A DNA stretch of 64,000 nt from Methylobacterium radiodurans (lineage in GTDB: Bacteria > Pseudomonadota > Alphaproteobacteria > Rhizobiales > Beijerinckiaceae): the NCBI RefSeq assembly GCF_003173735.1, contig NZ_CP029551.1, positions 5,475,696-5,539,695 on the forward strand. The letters are read 5' to 3'. This document shows, piece by piece, positions 45,923 to 54,535 of the stretch. Below the pieces are notes generated by a model, which saw only the letters and a list, made by a program, of their open reading frames with translations, did not search any database and was not told where the DNA came from. A program made the translations under genes and the position numbers. Numbering within the stretch: the first letter of the stretch is position 1; each line of letters opens with the position of its first letter.

Positions 45923-45939
45923 ATTACCCCCTGCACTAG
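45923..45939 (+). promoter_or_regulatory. CACTAG motif copy 4
   Basis: ATTACCCCCTGCACTAG followed by CGAAGA, 75 bp after copy 3 and 93 bp before ATG 46033. Two tandem copies in front of one gene fit a promoter array. Confidence 0.6.
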
Positions 45940-46032
45940 CGAAGACGCGTCAAGCGCCCGTCTCCGCCCACTTCACCCGCCACAGGAACCCCACATGCCG
46001 GAACCACCATGCCGTGCGCCGAGAGGCGTGCG

Positions 46033-47331
46033 ATGAACACCCATGCCCGCCATCGTTGGCTTGACGAGTGGCAGGGAGCAGGAACCCAACGCCTTCGCAG
46101 GATCGTGGACGAAGGTGCGGCCCTTGTCGCTCAGTACGAACGGGAGACCCGACATCGGCAGCGTCAACGTCGTTCAGCAGACCAAGCCAACCACCTCAGG
46201 GCCATCGAAGCGACCGTTTGCAATCTCGCTTATGCCGTGCTGATGCCCCCGCCTACGGGACGCATCGCGCTTCTCACGGGCAACGGTGACAGCGGCTTCA
46301 GTCGGTACGATAGCCCAGCTTTCGGGCGGCCTTTCCGTGACCTCTTGGCGGCCCTCGATGCTATCGGGTGGCTCAGCCTGGAGCGAGGCTACCGAGATCG
46401 GAGCGGAGGCGTTGCCTCGTCCATCGCGCCTACGGCTGTGCTCAAGGCCAAGGTGACAGAGGCGGGCATCTCCCTGACCGACTTCGGACGGATCGAGGGG
46501 GAAGAGGTCATCCTGTTCAGCCGGAAGGTGGTCACAACCCCTGATGGCCCTGCCCGTAAGGAGCTGGTGGAGTACCAAGACACTGCCACGCTCCGAGACC
46601 ATCGCGACACCCTGAGGAGCCTCAACGCCTTCCAGGCTCAGGCAGACATCACCTTCCTGGATGATGGTCTCGGGATGGTGGACCTCCAGAACCGGGTTCA
46701 GCGGAGGCACTTCCTCTGCGACGCGGAGGGACAACCTGATGCGTCTCTTGGAGGGCGCCTCTACGGCGGTGCTTGGCAGAACCTCCAGCGGCACCGGAGG
46801 GGCCACATCAGGATCGAGGGGGGACCCGTCACTCTCTTGGACTACAGCGCAATGGCCCCTCGGTTGGCCTATGCCAGCGTTGGGGTCGAGCCTCCTCCCG
46901 GTGACATCTACGCTCTACCGGGCATCGACCCTGAGCACCGCGAGGCTGTGAAGAAGGCGTTCAACACCCTCCTGTGTGATCCCTTCACCCGGAAGCGGGG
47001 ATGGCCTCAGCCTGAGGACAGTGACCCAAGGCTCCCGCTAGCGTGGTCAGTGCCTCGCTTCAGGGATGCCCTCCTGTCCCGTCACCCAGCCTTGAGCCAC
47101 TGTCTGGGCCGGGGTCTCGCCAAGCAACTCCAGAACACGGAAAGCCTGATCCTCATCGAGGTGATGAGGGAGATGAAGTCCAGGGCTGTCCCTATCCTCA
47201 CCATCCATGACGGTCTTCTCTGTCAATCCCCCAAGGCATCGGAGATAGAGGTGGTGATGAAGGAAGCAGCCCAAAGCATCACCTCATTCAACATCCCTGT
47301 CAGCGTTACTCACCTGCCTGCTGCTGTCTAA
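46033..47331 (+). CDS. Short polymerase-like protein with palm motifs A, B and C
   Basis: 432 residues from ATG 46033, preceded by GAGAGG (ATG 46009 would add eight). The C-terminal half carries three motifs in the order seen in family-A DNA polymerases and T7-type RNA polymerases. Motif A is LLDYSAMAPRLAY (D270), motif B-like is REAVKKAFNTLL (K307-N311), and motif C is ILTIHDGLL (H392-D393). The segment LGRGLAKQLQNTESLILIEVM before motif C resembles the family-A helix with Q...E. The N-terminal 200 residues match nothing recognised; there is no exonuclease domain, and fingers/thumb would be minimal. Related unannotated proteins occur in other proteobacterial elements. Activity (DNA or RNA synthesis) is inferred only from the motifs. 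Confidence 0.65.
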   Translation: MNTHARHRWLDEWQGAGTQRLRRIVDEGAALVAQYERETRHRQRQRRSADQANHLRAIEATVCNLAYAVLMPPPTGRIALLTGNGDSGFSRYDSPAFGRPFRDLLAALDAIGWLSLERGYRDRSGGVASSIAPTAVLKAKVTEAGISLTDFGRIEGEEVILFSRKVVTTPDGPARKELVEYQDTATLRDHRDTLRSLNAFQAQADITFLDDGLGMVDLQNRVQRRHFLCDAEGQPDASLGGRLYGGAWQNLQRHRRGHIRIEGGPVTLLDYSAMAPRLAYASVGVEPPPGDIYALPGIDPEHREAVKKAFNTLLCDPFTRKRGWPQPEDSDPRLPLAWSVPRFRDALLSRHPALSHCLGRGLAKQLQNTESLILIEVMREMKSRAVPILTIHDGLLCQSPKASEIEVVMKEAAQSITSFNIPVSVTHLPAAV

Positions 47332-47493
47332 GGAACACCAAACGACCATATACAGGAACCGTAAGGCAGCAGACTAGGCGGCTCCGCCCTCTTCCAACGA
47401 GCCATGCCCGGCCCACAGCCAAGCAGCCACACTCACAGCACAGTGCGGTGCAGAACTCCCCGTCAGAGCCTGAGGCACAGACGGAGCGACTGC

Positions 47494-47775
47494 ATGGGTG
47501 AGCGTCAACAAGCGGCTGAGGGCGCACGAGTCATCACCTTACCTACTCGGCTGGTGGTCGCAGAGCCTGATGCGGAGTTGGCGTCTCTCATCCAAGTCCT
47601 ACAGGACCAGCTTGTCTTGGCACGAGAGGGTAAGCTGCGCTCCGTGGCTGTGGCAACTGTGTCCACGGACGGCAAGGTGGTGGATACGCACTGGTCTTGC
47701 GAGCACAAGGACATCACGAGCCTCATAGGCAAGCTGACCGTGCTGACGCATGACCTGATGGCCGCTCGGAATTAG
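47494..47775 (+). CDS. Small hypothetical protein
   Basis: 93 residues from ATG 47494. Sequence pattern LVVAEPDAELASLIQVLQDQLVLAREGKLRSVAVATVSTDGKV occurs in small proteobacterial phage and plasmid proteins of unknown role. It follows the polymerase-like gene by about 160 bp and is followed by two terminators. Confidence 0.65.
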   Translation: MGERQQAAEGARVITLPTRLVVAEPDAELASLIQVLQDQLVLAREGKLRSVAVATVSTDGKVVDTHWSCEHKDITSLIGKLTVLTHDLMAARN

Positions 47776-47812
47776 CGCCTACCGAAGCGCACAAGTCCCT
47801 GAACGACCTGTA

Positions 47813-47839
47813 GAGGAGCCCTAACACGGCTCCTCTTTT
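47813..47839 (+). terminator. Rho-independent terminator
   Basis: GAGGAGCC and GGCTCCTC form an 8-bp perfect stem with a 7-base loop, followed by TTTTC. It closes the transcript of the 93-residue gene. Confidence 0.85.
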
Positions 47840-47863
47840 CGTTTGTCCCTATCGAACGTCTTG

Positions 47864-47893
47864 AAGCCCTGGCCTGCACGCCGGGGCTTTTCT
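47864..47893 (+). terminator. Second terminator hairpin
   Basis: AAGCCCTGGC / GCCGGGGCTT arms with one mismatch, followed by TTTCTC. Placed just upstream of the core-protein gene, so that gene must have its own promoter in the next few tens of bases or rely on readthrough. Confidence 0.6.
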
Positions 47894-47915
47894 CATTCAC
47901 ATCCCAAGGAACACC

Positions 47916-50225
47916 ATGAACGATCCCGTCCCATCACAGGGCGCGAGCGAAGGCACCGTGCTGCCCGAACTCAGCGTCACGGCCCCTAAGCAGCCTGTAC
48001 CTGCCACTCCTAAGCTCCCCTCGATGACGCAGGTGGCACCGCCTCAGATGCCACCTCAGGAGCCCGTAGCGACTCCTGTAGAGGCCCCGCCTTCCGGTAA
48101 GCCTCAGCCGCCTGTGGCTACTCCCCCGGCCCCCACGGTGCCCTCAGAGCCCCGCAAACGGGCTGTGGACCTGATGCCCCCTCCAATGCCCGACAGGGCT
48201 CCTATAGACGCCCCCATCACGGGCGCTTCATGGGAACCCGAGCTGGAGCGTTCGGCTGCCTCAGCGGGTGTAGACGCGGGCGTGATGCGCAAGCTGGCGT
48301 CCACGGAGAACGCTACAGGTAACCCGAGACTGAAGGCGGCAACCTCATCGGCCGTGGGCATCTTTCAGATCGTCGGGCCTACGTGGAACGATCTGGCAGC
48401 TCGCTATCCCCAGCTCGGGCTCACCGATCCTCGCGATGCCATTCAGCAGGCCCGTGTGGCTCCCTTCTACATGAGGGAGATCAGCGAGAACCTTCAGCGC
48501 AAGCTAGGGCGCAAGCCTAACGCCGCTGAGATGAAGCTGGGCTGGGTCTTCGGGCCCACGGGTGGCTCCCTCCTGATGGGTGCTGACCCTGACACTCCGG
48601 TTGAGCGCGTGCTGGACCGGAAGGCCATCGACAGCAACCCCGGCATCTTCAAGAACGTCAGGACCGTGGGTCAGCTCTACAACTGGGCTGGTGAGAAGAT
48701 GGGCGAACAGGGGGCACACCCTAAGCCCGCTGTAGACCTCTCTCCGTACCTCGCTCAGGGTAAGGACAGGGACCATCTGGATAGGATGGACTGGGACTTG
48801 AAGTCCCGTCTGGCCAACATGGTGGCTGACATGCCCGAGAACATCCGGGCTAAGTTCCAGATCAACAGCGGCTATCGATCCCCTGAACGACAGGCTGAGC
48901 TGTTCGCTGAGGCTGTCAAGAAGTACGGCTCTGAGGAAGCTGCCCGTAAGTGGGTGGCTCCTCCAGGGAACTCCCAACACAACCACGGTAAGGCCGCTGA
49001 CATCAACATGGGTGGCGACCCTGCGGTGAAGGCATGGATACACGCCAACGCCGCTAAGTACGGCCTTGGGTTCCCTATGGCGCACGAGCCGTGGCACATC
49101 GAGGCCCTGGACGCCCGCTCTACGCGCAACGCCAGGATGGGTCTTCAGGTGGACCCTGCGTCCACTGCAATGCGTGTCCCGTTCACCTTCGAGGACCAAC
49201 GCAAGGCCGCAGAGCAGCGCGAGAGGGAAGCCTACAGCCTCGTTCAGGCTGCCCGTGAGAGTGCTTCACAGGATTGGATGGTCAGCAACATGCTGAAGTC
49301 CAACGGTAAGACCGTCTACGATCCTGGGTATAGCGTCACTCAGGAGACCCTTCAGCGGGATGATGTCAAGGGTCTGCCGCCCTCCTATCTGCCTTATCTC
49401 TCCAAGTCGATGAGTGAGCAGGACTTCAACTTCCGTCTGGCTCAGGCTCAGAAGGACTTTGAGGTGGAGAGGCGCCTTGCTGCGACCCCCTACGGCACTG
49501 CCATCCGCATGGCTGTGGGCATGTACGGGGAGAACGGCCGTAAGGTCCGCATCCTCGGCCTGGAGCAGTGGGAGCCGCAGGTTCGCTCAGCGTTCGAGCA
49601 TGCCATCTCGACGTGGACCAGACGGGCAGTCCAGCAGAACGACCTGGGGCAGATGAACGCCGTCCTGGGGCATCCTGTGGCCAAGGTGGTGACCCAGTTC
49701 CGCAACTTCGTCCTCGGTGCATGGTCGAAGCAAACCCTGTCGGCCCTCCACACCCATGAGCTGAACGACCTCTACGGGTTCATGGCCTCGATGATGTTCG
49801 GGGCGATGGCCTACACCGTTCAGACCAACCTCAGCCTTATCGGTCTGAGTGAGGAGGACCGGGCCAAGGCCGCCTCAGACCGCCTCAGTGACCGCAAGAT
49901 CGCTCAGGCGGGATTCCAGCGTGCCGGTGCATCGTCGCTCATCCCCGGAGCCTTCGACCTGGGGGCAGAGCTGTTCGGGTTCGATCCCCTGTTCAACACC
50001 CGGAGCACGCAGCAGCCCACTGCCGGCCTCATGTCCAACCCCACGGTCGGGTTGCTGGACGGGCTCTACACGGGCGTGAAGGGGTTCACAGGCTCCCTTC
50101 ACGAGGATGGGCATGTGACCAGCGGTGACGTTCGGAACCTCTCCAAGGCCCTGAACGTGCTGCACAACTACCCCGGTATGCTCCAGCTCATAAACACCGC
50201 ATCGTCCCGCTACCCCAGCCAGTAA
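47916..50225 (+). CDS. Phage internal core protein with transglycosylase and VanY peptidase domains
   Basis: 769 residues. The first 90 are Pro-rich and disordered. About 105-240 resembles an SLT lytic transglycosylase: catalytic Glu131 in [11 protein letters not shown] and [14 protein letters not shown]. About 290-405 is a VanY-type D-Ala-D-Ala carboxypeptidase: zinc ligands H355 and D362 ([12 protein letters not shown]) and H390-x3-H394 (HEPWHIE). From about 420 the chain resembles the end of podovirus internal virion proteins ([21 protein letters not shown]..., with hydrophobic [15 protein letters not shown]). Such proteins are ejected with the genome and open the peptidoglycan. The two cell-wall activities in one chain are unusual. 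About half the length of T7 gp16. Confidence 0.8.
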   Translation: MNDPVPSQGASEGTVLPELSVTAPKQPVPATPKLPSMTQVAPPQMPPQEPVATPVEAPPSGKPQPPVATPPAPTVPSEPRKRAVDLMPPPMPDRAPIDAPITGASWEPELERSAASAGVDAGVMRKLASTENATGNPRLKAATSSAVGIFQIVGPTWNDLAARYPQLGLTDPRDAIQQARVAPFYMREISENLQRKLGRKPNAAEMKLGWVFGPTGGSLLMGADPDTPVERVLDRKAIDSNPGIFKNVRTVGQLYNWAGEKMGEQGAHPKPAVDLSPYLAQGKDRDHLDRMDWDLKSRLANMVADMPENIRAKFQINSGYRSPERQAELFAEAVKKYGSEEAARKWVAPPGNSQHNHGKAADINMGGDPAVKAWIHANAAKYGLGFPMAHEPWHIEALDARSTRNARMGLQVDPASTAMRVPFTFEDQRKAAEQREREAYSLVQAARESASQDWMVSNMLKSNGKTVYDPGYSVTQETLQRDDVKGLPPSYLPYLSKSMSEQDFNFRLAQAQKDFEVERRLAATPYGTAIRMAVGMYGENGRKVRILGLEQWEPQVRSAFEHAISTWTRRAVQQNDLGQMNAVLGHPVAKVVTQFRNFVLGAWSKQTLSALHTHELNDLYGFMASMMFGAMAYTVQTNLSLIGLSEEDRAKAASDRLSDRKIAQAGFQRAGASSLIPGAFDLGAELFGFDPLFNTRSTQQPTAGLMSNPTVGLLDGLYTGVKGFTGSLHEDGHVTSGDVRNLSKALNVLHNYPGMLQLINTASSRYPSQ

Positions 50226-50272
50226 GGCGGGTCAGCAACCACCACCATCATCATCACGACCACCATCAACAC

Positions 50273-50303
50273 GGGAGGGGCCTTCGCGGGCCTCTCCCTT
50301 TTT
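50273..50303 (+). terminator. Rho-independent terminator
   Basis: GGGAGGGGCC and GGCCTCTCCC (one G-T pair) form a 10-bp stem with loop TTCGCG, followed by TTTTT. It separates the core protein gene from RNase HI, whose ribosome site (AAGGAGAGC) comes just after. Confidence 0.85.
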
Positions 50304-50323
50304 CATTTCAGAAGGAGAGCATC

Positions 50324-50833
50324 ATGTCAGACGAGACCAACGCCCCAGAGCCAGCACCAGTACGCCACATCACCATCGCCTTTGACGGAGGCTGTCTCGG
50401 GAACCCAGGCCCTGGAGGCTATGCGGCCATCCTGATCAATGACCGCACGGGTAGGGAGAAGATCGTGAAGGGCGGTGAGCCCGAGACCACGAACAACCGG
50501 ATGGAGCTATGGGCTGCCATCGAGGGCCTAAACGCCCTCCGACCGGGCGCCATCGTCCACATGATCGGGGACAGCCAGTACGTCATCAAGGGCATCACGG
50601 AATGGCTGCCCCGCTGGAAGGCTCAGGGCTGGCGTGGAGCGGGCGGTAAGGCTGTCGCGAACGCGGACCTATGGCGAGGGCTTGATGCGGCTGTGGAGCG
50701 GCATGAGAGCGTTGCGTGGACGTGGGTGAAGGGCCACGCTGGACATGTGCTGAACGAGCGCGTGGACAGGATCGCGAACGGGGAAGCCTCACGGAATGGG
50801 TTAGGTTGCAAAAGGTATCGGGCAGATTGTTGA
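50324..50833 (+). CDS. Ribonuclease HI
   Basis: 169 residues. All RNase HI acidic residues are visible: Asp in [17 protein letters not shown], Glu in [12 protein letters not shown], Asp in MIGDSQYVI, and the final Asp in [12 protein letters not shown]. It cleaves the RNA strand of RNA-DNA hybrids. The last 15 residues ([10 protein letters not shown]) depart from the family end, which suggests the 3' end was replaced. In phages such enzymes remove RNA primers. Good ribosome site AAGGAG. Confidence 0.93.
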   Translation: MSDETNAPEPAPVRHITIAFDGGCLGNPGPGGYAAILINDRTGREKIVKGGEPETTNNRMELWAAIEGLNALRPGAIVHMIGDSQYVIKGITEWLPRWKAQGWRGAGGKAVANADLWRGLDAAVERHESVAWTWVKGHAGHVLNERVDRIANGEASRNGLGCKRYRADC

Positions 50834-50911
50834 AGGCGCACTTCTTCTACCTAGCTATTTAGCAAGCATGCTTGGATAAAACGACACCAGGATAGCAGTG
50901 GGGAGGGTGCT

Positions 50912-51606
50912 GTGGCATTCGACGAAGAAGCAAAAGCCGTGCAAGAGATTGCTAAGGCATCAGGTAAGGCAATAGATGCAAGCAGAGAGGCTGGAGGCTT
51001 CATTGCACGGTTCATCGAAGGCCCCTTCGCTATCGCATCCGATATCGTTCAAGATCGGCTGCGATACGCACGGTGGGAGCGACAGCAGCGACTCATGGTC
51101 CGAGCAAAAGAGTTCCTCCAGGAGGCCGGCTTGACTGAACCATCTCGCCGGTTGGCCCTGAACATCGCGGTGCCACTTCTGGAAGCCGCAAGCCTGGAGG
51201 AAAACGATGAGCTTCAGGATACGTGGGCCAAGATCCTCGTCAACGCCGCAAACGCAGATAGTGGATCGAGATCAAGCGTGCGTTTATAAGCATTTTAAAA
51301 GATATGGGCTCTTTGGATGTCCGCATCTTAGATGCTATCGTCAAGGCACCAAAGAACGTTACCAATAAGCCGCACTTAGATGGGGCCGTCCCCACTGCTG
51401 AACTGCCTGACGGCTACGCACAGGCGGAGGAGGGAAGCTGGCATCCTGAGCCGCAAGGAGAAGTCGCTATATCAGCATGGAATCTGAACCGACTCGGCTG
51501 TATCGTCCCTACTCTCACGACCGGCGGTATGTCCATCAGGACAGTCTACGCTACTCCGCTAGGGATCGCTTTGGTGCGCGCATGTACGCTTAAGGCACAG
51601 CAGTAG
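50912..51606 (+). pseudogene. Abi-alpha-like (DUF4393) gene split by a frameshift
   Basis: Frame 1 (GTG 50912 to TAA 51289) gives the front of the domain: ...LNIAVPLLEAASLEENDELQDTWAKILVNAANADSG. At about 51,258 the family pattern continues in another frame as WIEIKRAFISILKDMGSLDVRILDAI and runs to TAG 51606. The shift is equivalent to -1. Related proteins are associated with abortive phage infection or membrane defence. As read, the gene makes either a truncated 125-residue protein or, if slippage occurs, a product of about 230 residues. A sequencing error is also possible. Confidence 0.65.
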
Positions 51607-51669
51607 CGCTCTGGATGAGATTATGAGGCAATTTATAATTCAAATGTAGCAATCGCACTGTATCGAGGC

Positions 51670-52572
51670 TCAACATCCTCCAGACTTATGAATTTGACAA
51701 GTTTTGTTATAAATCTTTTCAATTGTGCGATCAACAACCTTTACCAGGTTTCCGAAAGCAGTAATAATTGGCTTGGCTCCTATTGCGCCGCCCGCTTTTA
51801 GACGAACTTCAATACTGAAGGAAAAGCTGTAGTCCAATTCTTGGGGGGAGCTAGTTAGCGCAAAGGTCAAGCGGTTTGAGGTCGAGTCCCATTCATCGCC
51901 ATCGAATCCTGAAACAATCCATCCAGTTCCAGCTCTCATGTGACGCAAATGCGCCGACGCATATGGCTTGCATTCGCAGATTAAGCGATGCTTGTCTGCG
52001 AGGCCGAGTTTATGTAGCTCATATATGAGACCTCCTCCAGGGTCCGCCTTCTCTATGATTGCCCGAACGTCATCGTGCAACTTGCGTGTCTGATCCTTAA
52101 ACCGCTTTGCTTCTCTTTCGACTTCGTCAGCATTTGTCGTGCCAGAGCGCACTGGGAAATAAACGCTCCCATCCGTACGTCCGAGGGATCGAGCGGAAGC
52201 GCATGCGGCATGGTCCAGTGCCTGGCGTAAGTTCTGAACAACGTCAGCTGCTATGGCATTCAAATCTTCCAATGGGGCAGCGTTAATGTGTAGGCAGTGA
52301 GCGTAAGGCGGTTCAAGGGTATTGTGCAATTGGCGTATCATGCCGGATATAATCGAGGTATCAATATGAGGGATGTCCTTCCAGCGCTTGTAGATCGCAC
52401 CGTGATCAGGTGTGAGTAATTCAATCTTACTTTCCACATGAACTTGATTTTTATACTCGTCTAGCGCCGTCGTTAGGCTAGCTATATGATGCTTCGCCCT
52501 TGCGAGTTTGCTCCTAGGACTACGAAATTCACGAATAACAATGCCCGACACAGAAAAATCCTTATTAGTCAA
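51670..52572 (-). CDS. Hypothetical cargo protein next to the integrase
   Basis: 300 residues from TTG 52572. Mostly helical N-terminal half (KLARAKHHIASLTTALDEY...), a central QNLRQALDHAACASARSLGR motif and a beta-rich C-terminal half. No signal peptide. AT-rich. It lies in the slot between the last element gene and the integrase, where cargo such as defence genes is often found, but nothing in the sequence proves a defence role. Proteins with a similar LRxALDHxA motif are widespread and unannotated. Confidence 0.65.
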   Translation of the reverse strand: MTNKDFSVSGIVIREFRSPRSKLARAKHHIASLTTALDEYKNQVHVESKIELLTPDHGAIYKRWKDIPHIDTSIISGMIRQLHNTLEPPYAHCLHINAAPLEDLNAIAADVVQNLRQALDHAACASARSLGRTDGSVYFPVRSGTTNADEVEREAKRFKDQTRKLHDDVRAIIEKADPGGGLIYELHKLGLADKHRLICECKPYASAHLRHMRAGTGWIVSGFDGDEWDSTSNRLTFALTSSPQELDYSFSFSIEVRLKAGGAIGAKPIITAFGNLVKVVDRTIEKIYNKTCQIHKSGGC

Positions 52573-52705
52573 TTATAAGGTATGAATATTTGTGCATCGG
52601 CCTCTGAACGGCACGTAAATTCGGGGCACAAATGGTCATTGGGGGTGTCGCACAACATCGCATCCACGCAGTCGTTCTTTCCACCACGCGCCGTGACTGA
52701 GAAGA

Positions 52706-54421
52706 CTATCTTCGGCCTCTCGGATGAATGTGCAGGTGCGAGAGGTCCAGCTCTGCATAGCGTACCTTCTCGATCTCCCGGTACAGCGTCGAGGCCTTCA
52801 ACCCCTTACCGTAGATGGCCTCCTCTCCTTCACTGTCCCTACGCCACCCTCCAAGCGCCCGAACCCGCTCAAGGCCAATCTCGGCCTCCCTGAGGGCATC
52901 CCGGTAGTTGTGCCTGAAACTGTGAAACGATACCCCGTTCACGTCCATGTCGAGCTTCCCCAGGAAGCGCCGCTTGTCGTTGAACCACTTAGAGAAGGGT
53001 CCAGACAGATAGCCAAGGCTGTCGGGCATCAGCTCGGGAAACAGGCGGCGCTCTCCTTTGGCCTTCATGGCTTCCGCGAACGCTGAGAAGCCGATGCGTT
53101 GCAGCTCGGGATGGATCGGGACGAACCGCTTGCCGGCTTCCGTCTTCACGCGCTTTTTGTCGGCCTCATCAGCCCCAGGCTCACCGGCATCATCAATGAG
53201 GATGACCGGCACACCGTCCAGCACGCTCACGTCATCGGTACGGAGCTGGCAGCACTCCCCAAGCCGCATCCCAGTCCACAACGATAACAGAGGCACCCAG
53301 AAGCGGCCACGTCGAATCACGTTTGGCCCCGGCTTGGCGTACCCTGCCTCGTCATCCTGGCAGCCCGTGTAAAGCGGGGCGTTGAAGATGGCCTTGAGCT
53401 GTGCCGTGCTGAAGGGCTGACGCAGATCACGCTCATCCCGATCATCAGGGAGGGCCAGCCCCTCAGCCGGGTTGCGGATGACCCTCCAGTTTTTCACGCC
53501 CCATTTGAACAGGGCTGAGAGGTTGTGGAGGTAGTTGTTGACTGCCGAAACCCCAAGCCGCTCCAGCTTCTCCGCATCGGCCACCTTCGCGGCCTCCTCC
53601 AGCGACAGCCCAGGAAACCGCTGAGACGCGTTCCGGGGAAGCCGCATGATGACGTTGCGGATACGCTCGCAGTCCATTCGGTGGATGCTGTCCACGGGGG
53701 TCTCCGCCCCCAGCAACTCCCTCATGGCCCTGAAGACAGTCTGATAGGTCTTCAAGGTTCCGGGGGTACGGGTGCGGGTAGGGTCCGACAGGTATGCCTG
53801 TATCAGCTCCTCAACGGTGCAGGAGCGTGGCGACGAGGCTGCTGAGGGTGGCGGTGGGGTCTCGACCACCTCTCCGCGGTTCCTTTGAATGACCCCATCG
53901 GACCACTTCTTCTGAGCCTTCAGCATGGCGAAGCCCAGACGCCGCCATGTCTCCGATCCCTCAGGGGCGGTGAGACCGTGCGCCTTCAAAACGCCTTCGA
54001 CCTCACTCCAAATCGTGTCCATGCTGCCAGTTGCCAGCTCCTTCGCCACCATCGGCGCCACAAGCTCAGCAGCATGGAGCATGCGGTCGAAGCGCTCGGG
54101 GGAAACGCCATTCTGACGCTTGCTTTCGTCATCAGCCAGCAGACGTGACAGCCATGCAGATGCGAAGCGGTCTGCCTCAGCTTGACTGATGGTGTCCTCA
54201 GCCCCGGCCAAGCGACGCCGGGCGGTATCCAACTCCCGATCAAACTCGACCGTCTTCAAGCGGGCGCGTCGAACCGCTTCAGCCCTATCGGCCGTGCCAA
54301 GGGCAATCCACTTCTGCCCGCTTCGGCCTCCAGGGATCACCTCACGCAACTCGGGAGGTACCCAGGCACGAAAGGAGTAGGTGCCATTCTTGCGGCGGAC
54401 GAGACGAGTTTCCAGGCCCAT
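52706..54421 (-). CDS. int: Tyrosine recombinase / element integrase
   Basis: 571 residues. N-terminal arm-binding segment with YSFRAWVPPELR, a long helical middle region, and the catalytic domain: Arg in LWTGMRLGECCQL, His-x-x-Arg in SFHSFRHNYRD, and a candidate Tyr near the C-terminus (EAIYGKGL). Its longer than usual N-terminal region is typical of this alphaproteobacterial island integrase subgroup. It is encoded next to attR in tRNA-Ser and transcribed away from the tRNA. Paired CTGTAGC arm sites lie directly upstream of its start (54435-54454), so it may repress itself. Confidence 0.95.
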   Translation of the reverse strand: MGLETRLVRRKNGTYSFRAWVPPELREVIPGGRSGQKWIALGTADRAEAVRRARLKTVEFDRELDTARRRLAGAEDTISQAEADRFASAWLSRLLADDESKRQNGVSPERFDRMLHAAELVAPMVAKELATGSMDTIWSEVEGVLKAHGLTAPEGSETWRRLGFAMLKAQKKWSDGVIQRNRGEVVETPPPPSAASSPRSCTVEELIQAYLSDPTRTRTPGTLKTYQTVFRAMRELLGAETPVDSIHRMDCERIRNVIMRLPRNASQRFPGLSLEEAAKVADAEKLERLGVSAVNNYLHNLSALFKWGVKNWRVIRNPAEGLALPDDRDERDLRQPFSTAQLKAIFNAPLYTGCQDDEAGYAKPGPNVIRRGRFWVPLLSLWTGMRLGECCQLRTDDVSVLDGVPVILIDDAGEPGADEADKKRVKTEAGKRFVPIHPELQRIGFSAFAEAMKAKGERRLFPELMPDSLGYLSGPFSKWFNDKRRFLGKLDMDVNGVSFHSFRHNYRDALREAEIGLERVRALGGWRRDSEGEEAIYGKGLKASTLYREIEKVRYAELDLSHLHIHPRGRR

Positions 54422-54434
54422 GTGCAGGGGCTAC

Positions 54435-54454
54435 CTGTAGCAACAACCTGTAGC
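54435..54454. promoter_or_regulatory. Integrase arm-type sites, right end
   Basis: CTGTAGC at 54435 and 54448 (13-bp period), 63 bp inside the right core, matching the left pair in sequence, period and distance. They lie between the integrase start and the att core, so they probably overlap the integrase promoter. Confidence 0.65.
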
Positions 54455-54517
54455 ACAGGTGCTGCGTAACCCCTTGGAAGTCAACGCTTCCTGCGCTGAC
54501 AATGGCTTAGGAATATA

Positions 54518-54535
54518 GTGGCGGAAGGGGTGGGA
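54518..54535. repeat. attR core
   Basis: 18 bases identical to 36850-36867; covers the last bases of the tRNA-Ser acceptor/T arm, including the encoded CCA, plus one base. Confidence 0.88.

Larger units (their letters stand above)
36850..54535. mobile_element. 17.7-kb integrated element in tRNA-Ser, phage-derived
   Basis: Bounded by an 18-bp direct duplication (GTGGCGGAAGGGGTGGGA) at 36850-36867 and 54518-54535. The right copy is the 3' end of the tRNA-Ser gene, the standard target for tyrosine integrases, and an integrase gene lies next to it. Inside are antirepressors, resolvase, SRAP, a polymerase-like protein, a phage core/lysis protein, RNase HI and many unknown genes. Base composition is mixed and often clearly lower in GC than the host (39.1-39.8 and 42.2-44.5 kb). 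Capsid, portal, tail-tube and terminase genes were not recognised. Confidence 0.9.

Noticed and set aside
45464..45939. CACTAG copies considered as a CRISPR array or attachment sites
   Set aside because: Spacers are unequal (384, 75 bp) and coding, there are no cas genes, and the true att core is elsewhere; spacing relative to gene starts fits promoters better.
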